This document shows positions 55,265 through 63,872 of a stretch of DNA of 64,000 nt, piece by piece. Under the pieces are notes generated by a model, which was not told where the DNA came from, did no database searches, and was given only the letters and a program-made list of their open reading frames with translations. Every line of letters starts with the position of its first letter. Within the stretch, counting starts at the first letter, position 1. Source of the DNA: Aquimarina pacifica (GTDB taxonomy: Bacteria > Bacteroidota > Bacteroidia > Flavobacteriales > Flavobacteriaceae); NCBI RefSeq assembly GCF_000520955.1, contig NZ_JACC01000002.1:186001-250000 (forward strand), given 5' to 3'. The translations under genes and the position numbers were made by a program.

Positions 55265-55990
55265 TTAAAACTTCTGAGTAAAATAATTATAGTCTTTAAG
55301 AATCGTATCCAAAAACTGTCTATCATATAAATCAGATGTAACCTCGAGTACATCTTCCACTTTTTTGCGCAATGCAGTCAGTGTCTGAAAATCATTAGAT
55401 TTCTTGGCAATGTGATATGTTTCCTTAATAAGTCTAACGTCTTTGTCAGATAATTTGGTAACATTTAGAAATTTAGGTTGATAATCTTCTTCTACATCCT
55501 CTAATATAGTATGAGAGATTTTCACTTTTCTTTTGTTACTAATGACTACAGTTCCTGCTGCTGCATCACCTAATCGTTGATTTTTATTTGACAAAATAAT
55601 TGTCAACACTCCTATTGCAGAAGCAAAAATCCAGATATCTACAAGCCTTAACATCCAACGGATCATATAATTACTCCATTGAGCTGGTAATCCGTCTACC
55701 CGAACCACACGAATTTTCATGACCATTTTCCCTACAGTTCTTCCATTAAAAATGATATTCATAAATAGAGAATAAAATGCCACCGGAAGAAACAATAACG
55801 ATTGCAAGCCAAAAACGGTCCAATTATCACTAAAAGCGGTCCCCAAAAGAGACGTTACTAAATCTATGATGTACAAGTACAGCCAAAATATTGCGGCATC
55901 AATCAAAAATGCTAATATTCGTTCTCCTATTCCAACTGTTTTATAAGCCAGATTAACATTTTGTGTAGTATTGATCGCTAAATTTGCCAT
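55265..55990 (-). CDS. RDD-family membrane protein
   Basis: The 241-residue protein has the RDD domain in its first half: VGIGERILAFLIDAAIFW (R and D in helix 1), two to three membrane helices, and NGRTVGKMVMKIRVVR with MIRWMLRLVDIW. A soluble C-terminal region follows (about 150-241). RDD proteins are membrane proteins, some with Na+(Li+)/H+ antiport activity. It starts 42 bp from the divergent SpoIIM gene, and this RDD/SpoIIM pairing with a MoxR operon is often seen in Bacteroidota. Confidence 0.88.
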   Translation of the reverse strand: MANLAINTTQNVNLAYKTVGIGERILAFLIDAAIFWLYLYIIDLVTSLLGTAFSDNWTVFGLQSLLFLPVAFYSLFMNIIFNGRTVGKMVMKIRVVRVDGLPAQWSNYMIRWMLRLVDIWIFASAIGVLTIILSNKNQRLGDAAAGTVVISNKRKVKISHTILEDVEEDYQPKFLNVTKLSDKDVRLIKETYHIAKKSNDFQTLTALRKKVEDVLEVTSDLYDRQFLDTILKDYNYFTQKF

Positions 55991-56032
55991 TTACAAGTAA
56001 GTGATTATCTTTATCAAAAATTAGTTTACTAG

Positions 56033-57016
56033 ATGCGGGAAGCAGCTTTTGTCAAGCAAAATAAAGAAAAATGGATCGCTTTTGAAAAGGCAATCACAGA
56101 AAATTCTGAGATTAGTCCTGATCATCTGGCTGATTACTACATACATTTGACCAATGATTTATCATATGCGCAAACCTATTATCAAGATAGTAAAACGCTG
56201 CTATACCTTAATTCATTAGCATCTCAAGCTCATCAAAAAATATACATTAACAAAAAGGAAAGTAAAAATAGAATTGTAGAATTCTGGAAAAAAGAATTTC
56301 CTTTATTTTTTTTCCAACACCAAAAAACACTGGGATATACCTTTATATTATTTTTGGTTGCTTGTTGTATTGGTATCCTATCTGCACTAAATGATGCTTC
56401 TTTTTTGCGATTAATTCTAGGAGATGCTTATGTAAATGAAACACTTAATAATATTGAAAAAGGAGATCCGACAGGTATTTATAAAAGCGGAAGCATGATC
56501 GGTTCCTTTTTAGGAATAACTATCAATAATATTCGCGTTGCATTTCTTGCCTATGCATTTGGCGTGATTACTTCTATAGGAACAGGATATATCTTATTTA
56601 CTAATGGAGTAATGCTAGGAGCTTTTATGACTTTTTTTTATAATCAGGGGCTATTGTTTGAAGCATCAAAATCTGTATGGTTACACGGTACCATAGAGAT
56701 TTCTGTTATTGTAATTGCAGGCTGTGCCGGTTTGGTTATGGGTAATAGCATTCTTTTTCCCAAAACTTTTTCGCGACGCATTTCTTTTATGAAAGGTGCT
56801 AAAGATGGCCTTAAAATCGTAGTAAGTACAATTCCATTTTTTATTATTGCTGGTTTTATAGAAGGATTTATAACACGATACTCTAATATGCCTGTTTGGT
56901 TAGCAATGGTTATTATCTTTGGTTCCTTGGCACTCATTATATTTTACTACATTATATATCCCATTATTTTAAACAAAACGTATGGAGAACAAATACATAG
57001 AACTAAAACGGCGTAG
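56033..57016 (+). CDS. SpoIIM-family (stage II sporulation protein M-like) membrane protein
   Basis: The 327-residue protein has a soluble N-terminal helical region (about 1-95). At least five membrane helices follow, with family marks SFLGITINNIRVAFLAYAFGV (about 162-182), FTNGVMLGAFMTFFY and HGTIEISVIVIAGCAGLVMG (about 221-240). Non-sporulating bacteria use this family for an unknown envelope function. It overlaps the next gene by 35 bp in another frame, the first of several overlaps that tie the operon together. Confidence 0.87.
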   Translation: MREAAFVKQNKEKWIAFEKAITENSEISPDHLADYYIHLTNDLSYAQTYYQDSKTLLYLNSLASQAHQKIYINKKESKNRIVEFWKKEFPLFFFQHQKTLGYTFILFLVACCIGILSALNDASFLRLILGDAYVNETLNNIEKGDPTGIYKSGSMIGSFLGITINNIRVAFLAYAFGVITSIGTGYILFTNGVMLGAFMTFFYNQGLLFEASKSVWLHGTIEISVIVIAGCAGLVMGNSILFPKTFSRRISFMKGAKDGLKIVVSTIPFFIIAGFIEGFITRYSNMPVWLAMVIIFGSLALIIFYYIIYPIILNKTYGEQIHRTKTA

Positions 57017-57905
57017 AGACTTGGGAGATATGATCTCTACGTATTTTGATTTTTTTAAGCAAAACCTAAAAAGTTTTACAAATATATTCATCAATTACAA
57101 TGGTATACTTATATTATTACTATTGGGTGCGAGTTATCTTATGGTAACAGGATTTATGGGTATGTTGGGTACTAGATCTGGTTTTGGTAATCCATCGGAT
57201 TTAGAATCCAATTTCTATATTGGACTTGGTGCTATTATTTTTTTCTTTGTTCTCGTAATGGTTGCAGCTCTAAATTATAGTTTAGCTTCTGCCTATATGA
57301 TCACCTATGATAAGGACGAAAAAATTGTAGATGATAAAACAAAAGTGTGGGACTATGTAAAAAATAATTTAGGTAGAATAATCGTTTTCATTTTATTATT
57401 ATTTGCCATATATATAGCATATACCATTGTGGCATTTATTTTTATTATAATCCCTATTATTGGAGCACTCGCGCAATATGTTCTAAACTTTGCTCTTTTA
57501 TCCTGGTTAGGAATTTCTTTTATGGTGATGCTCAATGAAGATAAAAGTCCAACAGATGCTCTTGGAGAAGGTTGGGATCTGGTAAAGAGTAATTTCTGGA
57601 AATGTGTTGGAGTTAATTTTATTTTAGGATTGCTAATTGGTCTATTATTAATTTTACTATTGGTAATACCGGGAACTTTGGTAGGTTTCTATTCTTTTCA
57701 TGCCGTTGATACAGGTGTAAATATGGCAGATTCGCCAGTAGCTAAGATTATATATACTTTTTCATTATGTCTTGTTTTAATAGTTATGGCCTATTCTCAA
57801 TCCTTATCTCAGTTTATAAATGGGATTCTCTATTTTTCACTACACGAAGAAAAATACAACATCAATACACGTAGTAAAATTGATCAAATAGGAGCAGGTG
57901 AATAA
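56982..57905 (+). CDS. Multi-helix membrane protein of the MoxR operon
   Basis: The 307-residue protein has about six membrane helices and no soluble domain of note. Its N-terminal ELKRRRDLGDMISTYFDFFKQN and central DEDK-SPTDALGEGWDLVKSNFWKC segments recall the GlpQ-membrane-domain-like (DUF975-like) proteins found in this operon type. It overlaps the SpoIIM gene by 35 bp and the DUF4129 gene by 8 bp, so translation is coupled. The function is unknown. Confidence 0.78.
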   Translation: MENKYIELKRRRDLGDMISTYFDFFKQNLKSFTNIFINYNGILILLLLGASYLMVTGFMGMLGTRSGFGNPSDLESNFYIGLGAIIFFFVLVMVAALNYSLASAYMITYDKDEKIVDDKTKVWDYVKNNLGRIIVFILLLFAIYIAYTIVAFIFIIIPIIGALAQYVLNFALLSWLGISFMVMLNEDKSPTDALGEGWDLVKSNFWKCVGVNFILGLLIGLLLILLLVIPGTLVGFYSFHAVDTGVNMADSPVAKIIYTFSLCLVLIVMAYSQSLSQFINGILYFSLHEEKYNINTRSKIDQIGAGE

Positions 57906-58632
57906 AAATTGGTTCTATATCATATTATATTCGTTGCTATCACTAGCCTCTCTTCCTATCTTGGCCCAACAAGATTCGTTAACCGTTGCTATTGATAGTA
58001 GTAAGATAACTACCCATAACTTTTCTGAGAATCTTACTGATAAATATAGTGATAGTGAATTTGATTATGATACGGTCGAAGGAGAAACACAAAATTTTCT
58101 TGCCAGATTCATTAATTGGATTTTTAAAGGCATGCAAAACATGCTAGGTGTAGATATCTCTCCCGAACTCATTAGTTTAATAGAAAATTTAATTTATATC
58201 CTTCTTATTATTGGTGCCGTTTATGTAGTAATAAGAATTCTAGCTGGTAAAGATGCGGTTTCATTATTCAGAAAAAAGAATACGTTGGTAGCTCCTATTT
58301 CTATAACCGAAGAACATATCGAAAATATCGATCTTAATGAATTAATTTCGAAAGCTCTAGCTAATAACGATTATCGCTTGGCCGTTAGATATATGTATCT
58401 TAAAGCATTACAAGAGCTATCAAAAGCAAATGTGATTGCATATCATTTTGAAAAAACAAATTCGGACTACTTAAGAGAAATTAATGATACCTCGATAAAA
58501 CAAAATTTTAACAGGGTATCATACCTATATGATTATATCTGGTATGGCGAATTTGAGTTAGACAAAAATGGATATCAGAGTGCGAAAACATCGTTTGATC
58601 AACTAAACGCAAAAATTAATACTATTGGATAA
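57898..58632 (+). CDS. DUF4129-domain membrane protein
   Basis: The 244-residue protein starts with GTG inside the end of the previous gene. It has a signal peptide (ending LAQ, about residue 24), a periplasmic part, a membrane helix (about 90-110) and a cytoplasmic C-terminal DUF4129 domain (about 135-225, with NDYRLAVRYMYLKALQEL and SYLYDYIWYGEFEL). The domain usually accompanies MoxR/DUF58 operons and is related to transglutaminase-associated proteins. It overlaps the next gene by 8 bp. Confidence 0.83.
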   Translation: MNKNWFYIILYSLLSLASLPILAQQDSLTVAIDSSKITTHNFSENLTDKYSDSEFDYDTVEGETQNFLARFINWIFKGMQNMLGVDISPELISLIENLIYILLIIGAVYVVIRILAGKDAVSLFRKKNTLVAPISITEEHIENIDLNELISKALANNDYRLAVRYMYLKALQELSKANVIAYHFEKTNSDYLREINDTSIKQNFNRVSYLYDYIWYGEFELDKNGYQSAKTSFDQLNAKINTIG

Positions 58633-59812
58633 AAAGTCAAGAAATATTCTTATCATTTTTGGAGTCGCACTACTAGGTATTATTATTACCGAACTTGTAA
58701 GACCTAAACCTATAAATTGGAATTCTAGCTATACATCAACCGATAAGATTCCTTTTGGCAGCTATATTCTTTATGAAGAGTTGAAAGATTGGAATGACAA
58801 TAAGAAGGTCCAATTAGTTTCTAAAAATCCATATGAATTTTTGAAAGATTCATCTTATGCTACTAATTCGGCCTATCTACTTATTAATTCAGAAATTGAC
58901 TTAGATAAACAATCATATACTCAGCTCATTCAGTTTGTTAGAGAAGGAAACGATGTTTTTCTTGCAGGTACCTATTTTGGGAATATCATAAAAGACTCCC
59001 TAAAAATAGAAACCGAAATGAGTTATAAATTAACCGAAGAAGAAATCACACCCGCTTTTTTTAGCTCATCATCCTATCGTGATTCAATACCTAAATACAA
59101 AAAAGGGATTTATAAAACTATTTTTAGAAGTTTTGACACCACCAAAACCAAGGCACTGGGTTATTACAAAAATGAAGAAGAAAAAATAAGTCAGGTTAAT
59201 TTTATTAAAGTAAAAGAAGGTGAAGGACATATTTATTTTAACACCTTGCCAGAAGCCTTTTCTAATTATTATATGCTCAAAAATCAAGGTACATACACCG
59301 CAAATGTACTTTCATATATTAATGATCGTACCACATTATACTGGGACGATTATCTAAAAGATGGCCGTAGGGTTGTCAATTCACCAATGCGCTTTGTTCT
59401 TAATCAACCAGCATTACAATGGGCCTACTATATATGCCTGTTAAGTTTATTGGTGTTTGTTATTTTTAGAGGGAAAAGAGAACAACGCATTATTCCTGTT
59501 ATAAAACCCTTAGAAAACACATCGATAGAATTTACCAAAACTATCAGTAATCTATATTTTCAGCATAAAGACTATGGTAATATTATCAACAAAAAGATTA
59601 CCTATTTCTTAGAAAAAGTAAGGAGACAATATTACATTAATACAAATGAATTGAATGCTAAGTTTATAGATACATTAGCAATAAAAAGTGGTCACTCTTT
59701 AGAAGAGACCAAAAAACTAATTGAGTTTATCGTTATATTGAAAGGAAGGACCATGCATAACGAAAAAGATTTGATAGAATTAAATAAAAAAATAGAAGCA
59801 TTTACACTTTAG
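58625..59812 (+). CDS. DUF4350-domain membrane protein
   Basis: The 395-residue protein starts at a TTG overlapping the previous gene. It has an N-terminal membrane helix (about 7-24). The DUF4350 domain follows (about 35-230, with IPFGSYILYEEL and LIQFVREGNDVFLAGTYFG), then a second membrane helix (about 268-284) and a cytoplasmic tail (about 285-395). Proteins of this type lie between DUF4129 and MoxR genes in Bacteroidota. The biochemical role is unknown. The MoxR gene follows after 3 bp. Confidence 0.82.
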   Translation: MDKKSRNILIIFGVALLGIIITELVRPKPINWNSSYTSTDKIPFGSYILYEELKDWNDNKKVQLVSKNPYEFLKDSSYATNSAYLLINSEIDLDKQSYTQLIQFVREGNDVFLAGTYFGNIIKDSLKIETEMSYKLTEEEITPAFFSSSSYRDSIPKYKKGIYKTIFRSFDTTKTKALGYYKNEEEKISQVNFIKVKEGEGHIYFNTLPEAFSNYYMLKNQGTYTANVLSYINDRTTLYWDDYLKDGRRVVNSPMRFVLNQPALQWAYYICLLSLLVFVIFRGKREQRIIPVIKPLENTSIEFTKTISNLYFQHKDYGNIINKKITYFLEKVRRQYYINTNELNAKFIDTLAIKSGHSLEETKKLIEFIVILKGRTMHNEKDLIELNKKIEAFTL

Positions 59813-59815
59813 ATT

Positions 59816-60808
59816 ATGGAAGAAACTAACGAAAATCCAATAGATTTTACCAGTAGAATAGACCTTAAAAATCTACAAAGCGCTGTCCAACAAATCAAAG
59901 ATGAATTAGGTAAAGTAATCATTGGGCAACATGATATGATAGAATTACTCATTATCTCTATATTGGCAAATGGCCACTCCTTAATAGAAGGAGTTCCTGG
60001 AGTAGCAAAAACTGTAACTGCCAAATTGCTTGCCAAAACAATGAATGTAGAATTTAGTCGAATCCAATTCACACCTGATTTAATGCCCAGTGATATTTTG
60101 GGGACTTCTATTTTTAATGTAAAAACTTCTGAATTTGAATTTAAAAAAGGACCTATCTTTTCTAATATTATATTGATTGATGAAATCAATCGCGCGCCTG
60201 CAAAGACTCAGGCAGCAATGTTTGAAGTAATGGCAGAACGACAAATTACCATAGACGGAATTGAAAATAAAATGCAAGCTCCTTTTTTAGTTTTTGCCAC
60301 ACAAAATCCAATAGAACAAGAAGGGACTTATGCACTACCTGAGGCGCAATTAGACCGTTTTCTTTTTAAAATAAATGTAGGATATCCATCTGTAGATGAA
60401 GAAATAAAAATTCTCGAAGGACATCATCAAAGAAAAAGCACACTTTCTACGGATATGATTACGCCTATTCTAAACGCCCAACAAATATCAGAATATCAAG
60501 ACATTATCAAAAGTATACTTATCGAGGATAATTTATTAAAGTATATAGCGTCTATTGTAAACAATACAAGAACCAACGGAAACTTATATTTGGGAGCTTC
60601 CCCTAGAGCATCTATTGCAATAATGAATTCTTCAAAAGCATTAGCTGCTATCAACGGACGTGATTTTGTAACTCCTGATGACATCAAAAAAATTGCTCCA
60701 TCTGTACTAAGACATAGAATTATATTAACCCCAGAACGAGAAATGGAAGGGTTTACTACAGAAAAAGCAGTGACTCAAATAATAGAAACAATAGAAATCC
60801 CGAGGTAG
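59816..60808 (+). CDS. MoxR-family AAA+ ATPase
   Basis: The 330-residue protein has Walker A EGVPGVAKTVTAKLLA (about residues 58-73), Walker B ILIDEINRAPAKTQ (about 120-133), sensor 1 FATQNPIEQEGTY and an arginine-finger segment LPEAQLDRFLFK. MoxR ATPases act as chaperones that mature or remodel VWA-partner proteins. The DUF58 gene, its usual partner, overlaps its stop codon by one base. It is the second AAA+/VWA-type system in the window, after the pair at 30.4-33.1 kb. Confidence 0.95.
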   Translation: MEETNENPIDFTSRIDLKNLQSAVQQIKDELGKVIIGQHDMIELLIISILANGHSLIEGVPGVAKTVTAKLLAKTMNVEFSRIQFTPDLMPSDILGTSIFNVKTSEFEFKKGPIFSNIILIDEINRAPAKTQAAMFEVMAERQITIDGIENKMQAPFLVFATQNPIEQEGTYALPEAQLDRFLFKINVGYPSVDEEIKILEGHHQRKSTLSTDMITPILNAQQISEYQDIIKSILIEDNLLKYIASIVNNTRTNGNLYLGASPRASIAIMNSSKALAAINGRDFVTPDDIKKIAPSVLRHRIILTPEREMEGFTTEKAVTQIIETIEIPR

Positions 60809-62142
60809 TGGCCAAATTTATAAAAAGTATATATCTAAGAAAACCCTTCTTTACAGCATTATTTGCAATCGTTGTACTCTTTATTGTTTCTTACTTTTTT
60901 GGAGATATATACGGAATAATAAAACTGTTTTTCTACATACTTATCACTGTACTGGTATTCGACATTCTTTTGCTGTACAGAAATACTTTGGGAACACAGG
61001 CAACAAGAACATTACCAGAAAAATTATCTAATAGTGACGAAAACACCATTCGTATTAGTGCTATTAATAGATATCAATTTAAAAGTAAAATAAAAATTAT
61101 AGATGAGTTGCCAATACAATTTCAGCATAGGAATTTCTCTATAGAATCTACACTTGCTCCTTCTCAGGAAAAAGTTTTTACTTATACCGTACGCCCAACA
61201 GAAAGAGGAGAATACTTTTTTGGAAACCTTAATATATTCACCTCCTCTCCTATCGGTTTTGTTACCAGAAAACAACAATTTTCTGCGGAAGCAATGGTCC
61301 CTAATTACCCTTCTTTTCTGCAATTAAAAAAATATGAATTTGTTGCATTTACCAATAGACTAAAACTCTATGGACTCAAAAAAGTACGTAGAATAGGACA
61401 TACATTAGAGTTTGAACAAATAAAAGAATATGTTTCTGGAGACGATATAAGAAACATAAACTGGAAAGCTACCGCAAAGAGAAATCACTTAATGGTTAAT
61501 CAGTATCAGGATGAAAAATCGCAACCCATCTATTCTGTTATCGATACAGGTCGTGTTATGAAAATGCCATTTAATGAATTGAGTCTATTAGACTATGCCA
61601 TTAATGCTACACTTGTGATTTCTAATATTGCAATTAAAAAACAAGATAAGGCAGGCATGTTTACCTTTTCAAAAAAAGTGGAGAATACTGTAGTTGCACA
61701 AAGAAGAAAAGGTCAAATGAATGTAGTACTTGAGACACTATATAATATCAATACTGATTTTGAAGAATCTGACTTTGCTAGGCTATATATTGATATCAAG
61801 CGCACTATTAAACAACGAAGCTTACTACTATTATATACTAATTTTGAAACATTGGATGCCTTGCATAGGCAGCTCCCCTATTTACAAGCAATAGCAAAAA
61901 CACATCTATTAGTTATTATCTTCTTCGAAAACACAGAACTCAAATCACTACTGGATACTCCCGCAATCACCACTCAGCAAATTTTTGAAAAAACAATTGC
62001 CGAAAAATTCATGTATGAGAAGAAAATGATTGCTAATGAATTAGGAAAACATGGTATACATTCTATTCTAACTGCTCCAGAAAACCTTACCGTGAATACT
62101 ATTAATAAGTATCTCGAAATAAAATCAAGAGGACTTATATAG
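60808..62142 (+). CDS. DUF58-domain membrane protein, MoxR partner
   Basis: The 444-residue protein starts at a GTG whose first base is the last base of the MoxR stop codon. Two N-terminal membrane helices (about 14-30 and 33-52) lead to a soluble region. The DUF58 motif is there: EQIKEYVSGDDIRNINWKATAKR followed by MVNQYQDEKSQP (about 208-245). The rest is a VWA-like fold (about 248-420). With MoxR it forms a widely conserved couple of unclear envelope function. It is the last gene of the operon. Confidence 0.92.
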   Translation: MAKFIKSIYLRKPFFTALFAIVVLFIVSYFFGDIYGIIKLFFYILITVLVFDILLLYRNTLGTQATRTLPEKLSNSDENTIRISAINRYQFKSKIKIIDELPIQFQHRNFSIESTLAPSQEKVFTYTVRPTERGEYFFGNLNIFTSSPIGFVTRKQQFSAEAMVPNYPSFLQLKKYEFVAFTNRLKLYGLKKVRRIGHTLEFEQIKEYVSGDDIRNINWKATAKRNHLMVNQYQDEKSQPIYSVIDTGRVMKMPFNELSLLDYAINATLVISNIAIKKQDKAGMFTFSKKVENTVVAQRRKGQMNVVLETLYNINTDFEESDFARLYIDIKRTIKQRSLLLLYTNFETLDALHRQLPYLQAIAKTHLLVIIFFENTELKSLLDTPAITTQQIFEKTIAEKFMYEKKMIANELGKHGIHSILTAPENLTVNTINKYLEIKSRGLI

Positions 62143-62183
62143 CATTTCTGACTTTTATGTGTTGTACTAATTTTACTAAAAAC

Positions 62184-62254
62184 ACAATTCAGTATACAAA
62201 AACGACAGTTCAGTTGTTTCCTTTCGTTTTAGAATAAAGATTTATAGACTTTTG
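62184..62254 (+). promoter_or_regulatory. LytTR-type operator and promoter of the DUF2141 gene
   Basis: ACAATTCAGT (62184-62193) and ACAGTTCAGT (62205-62214) start 21 bp apart. Exactly 30 bp later comes TAGACTTTTG (62245-62254). Repeat, period, spacing and -7 element all match the site before the TonB receptor at 45848. No TTG -33 element is visible. The leader would be about 36 nt. Confidence 0.65.
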
Positions 62255-62296
62255 ACTTGTCATCAAAAAAATAAACTAATATAAAACTTTACTCTT

Positions 62297-62719
62297 ATGA
62301 AAACACTAGCATTATTCATCGCTTTATACATTTCAAACTTTTGCCTACAGGCCCAGGAGACACAAGATAACATTACGATAACGGTCACTGTACCAAATGT
62401 CACGAGTTCTGAAGGAGCAGTATTATTTGCACTTTATAATGAAGAAACATTCTTAAAAAGAACTCCTTTACAAGAAAAAAAGAGTACAATTACAGATGGT
62501 GTAGCAACAATTACATTTACGAAGGTGTCTAAGGGTACACTAGCCATTACCTGTTTTCATGATGTCAATGGGAATGAGCAAATGGATTTTGAACCAAACG
62601 GCATGCCCAAAGAAAATTATGGAGTATCTAATAATAATATGACATATGGCCCTCCGGTTTGGAGTGATGCAAAATTCGAAGTAAATTCAGAAGATATTGA
62701 TGTAGAAATCCGCATGTAA
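62297..62719 (+). CDS. DUF2141-family secreted protein
   Basis: The 140-residue protein has a signal peptide (ending LQAQ, about residue 19). The mature part is a small beta-sandwich with the DUF2141 pattern: SEGAVLFALYNEETFL, GTLAITCFHDVNGNEQMDFEPNGMPKENYGVSNN (about 87-120) and a final strand. The D-x-N-x-N-x-x-M-D-F segment resembles a calcium loop. The family is periplasmic or extracellular with no proven role. Its promoter matches that of the receptor/2TM-kinase operon, which links it to that system. Confidence 0.88.
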   Translation: MKTLALFIALYISNFCLQAQETQDNITITVTVPNVTSSEGAVLFALYNEETFLKRTPLQEKKSTITDGVATITFTKVSKGTLAITCFHDVNGNEQMDFEPNGMPKENYGVSNNNMTYGPPVWSDAKFEVNSEDIDVEIRM

Positions 62720-62754
62720 TATTACGCTCATATATTCTATTTAAAACTCTATTC

Positions 62755-62798
62755 ATGGCCTAGTATAAAAGGAGTCCCTATACTAGGTCATTTGTTTT
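62755..62798 (+). terminator. Intrinsic terminator after the DUF2141 gene
   Basis: ATGGCCTAGTATA (62755-62767) pairs with TATACTAGGTCAT (62779-62791), with one G-U pair, followed by TTGTTTT. Confidence 0.85.
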
Positions 62799-62805
62799 AC
62801 TACAC

Positions 62806-62823
62806 ATAACGAAAACATGTTAT
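62806..62823. promoter_or_regulatory. ATAAC-N8-GTTAT inverted repeat before oxyR
   Basis: Five-base arms ATAAC (62806-62810) and GTTAT (62819-62823) flank eight bases, 53 bp before the oxyR -7 box. OxyR sites are built from ATAG-type half sites, and TATAG follows at once (62821-62825). Autoregulation is possible but the match is weak. Confidence 0.3.
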
Positions 62824-62875
62824 AGATAAAATAAATTTTTACATGTTTTTTAATAAGTTTTATCAATCACTTTTA

Positions 62876-62883
62876 TATTTTTG
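62876..62883 (+). promoter_or_regulatory. -7 box TATTTTTG of oxyR
   Basis: A perfect TAnnTTTG lies 23 bp before the ATG at 62906 and downstream of the alternative ATG at 62843. It therefore excludes the longer frame as the translated product. Confidence 0.6.
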
Positions 62884-62905
62884 TCCTACAAACAAAAATC
62901 AACAA

Positions 62906-63856
62906 ATGACGATAACACAATTACGCTATGTATTGGCTGTTGCTGAACATAAAAATTTTACCAAAGCAGCTGAAAAAACTTTTGTTACCCAGCCAACATT
63001 GAGTATGCAAATTCAAAAATTAGAAGAAGAATTAGATATATTAATTTTTGACAGAGGCAAAAAACCCATAGAACTTACCGAAATAGGAAATAAGTTGGTG
63101 AATCAAGCACGTAATATCGTAAATGAAAGTGAGCGCATACAGGATATTGTAGATCAACAAAAAGGATTTATTGGTGGGGAATTCAAGCTTGGTGTTATCC
63201 CAACAGTAATGCCTACGTTATTGCCAATGTTTTTGAATAACTTTATAAAAAAGTTCCCAAAAGTTAAACTTAAAATTGAGGAGTTAAATACAGATTCTAT
63301 TGTTGAACAACTTCTCGACGGGCACCTAGATGCAGCCATTGCAGCAACACCATTAGAAAATGAAAACCTCAAAGAAAGAGTTTTATATTATGAACCTTTT
63401 GTAGGGTACATCCCCCCTAATCATAGATTAAGTAAAAAGAAAAAAATAGATGTTGCCGATTTAGACATTGATGATATGCTTCTTCTAGAAGATGGTCATT
63501 GTTTTAGAGATGGTATCATTAATCTTTGTAAAACTAATAAGAGCTATGAGGATGATCATTTTCAACTAGAAAGCGGAAGTTTCGAAACGCTCATAAAACT
63601 GTCAAATGAAGGGTTAGGAATGACTCTATTGCCTTATCTCCACACATTAGATATAAAGAATAATGAAAAAGAAAACCTTCATCATTTTAATGAACCATCT
63701 CCCGCAAGAGAAGTAAGTCTAGTTTTTCATAAAAGTGAGTTAAAAATGCACATTATTGATGTACTGCACTCTACCATTGCCGGAGTAATAAAGGGAGCTA
63801 TCACATTTCAGAATGTAGAAATCATTAGTCCTATCTCAAAAATAAAAAGCGACTAA
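62906..63856 (+). CDS. oxyR: LysR-family peroxide regulator OxyR
   Basis: From the ATG at 62906 the protein is 316 residues. The LysR helix-turn-helix covers residues 1-60 (MTITQLRYVLAVAEHKNFT, TQPTLSMQIQKLE). A substrate-type domain follows with LLLEDGHCFRDGIINLC. This contains Cys199 and Cys208, at the same numbers and spacing as the redox cysteines of E. coli OxyR. Peroxide should form a disulfide there and switch on catalase or Dps genes. An upstream ATG at 62843 precedes the -7 box and is not used. The stop codon lies within a terminator hairpin. Confidence 0.93.
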   Translation: MTITQLRYVLAVAEHKNFTKAAEKTFVTQPTLSMQIQKLEEELDILIFDRGKKPIELTEIGNKLVNQARNIVNESERIQDIVDQQKGFIGGEFKLGVIPTVMPTLLPMFLNNFIKKFPKVKLKIEELNTDSIVEQLLDGHLDAAIAATPLENENLKERVLYYEPFVGYIPPNHRLSKKKKIDVADLDIDDMLLLEDGHCFRDGIINLCKTNKSYEDDHFQLESGSFETLIKLSNEGLGMTLLPYLHTLDIKNNEKENLHHFNEPSPAREVSLVFHKSELKMHIIDVLHSTIAGVIKGAITFQNVEIISPISKIKSD

Positions 63857-63869
63857 GAAGTCGCTTTTT
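63844..63869. terminator. Bidirectional terminator between oxyR and a leftward gene
   Basis: AAAAAGCGACT (63844-63854) pairs perfectly with AGTCGCTTTTT (63859-63869) around AAGA. The oxyR stop codon overlaps the stem and loop. A and T runs allow use by both convergent genes. Confidence 0.88.
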
Positions 63870-63872
63870 AAG

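Noticed and set aside
55097..55330. Rightward 77-codon frame rich in Lys and Arg
   Set aside because: It overlaps the coding end of the RDD gene on the other strand, has an extreme composition from A-rich DNA, and lacks a promoter.
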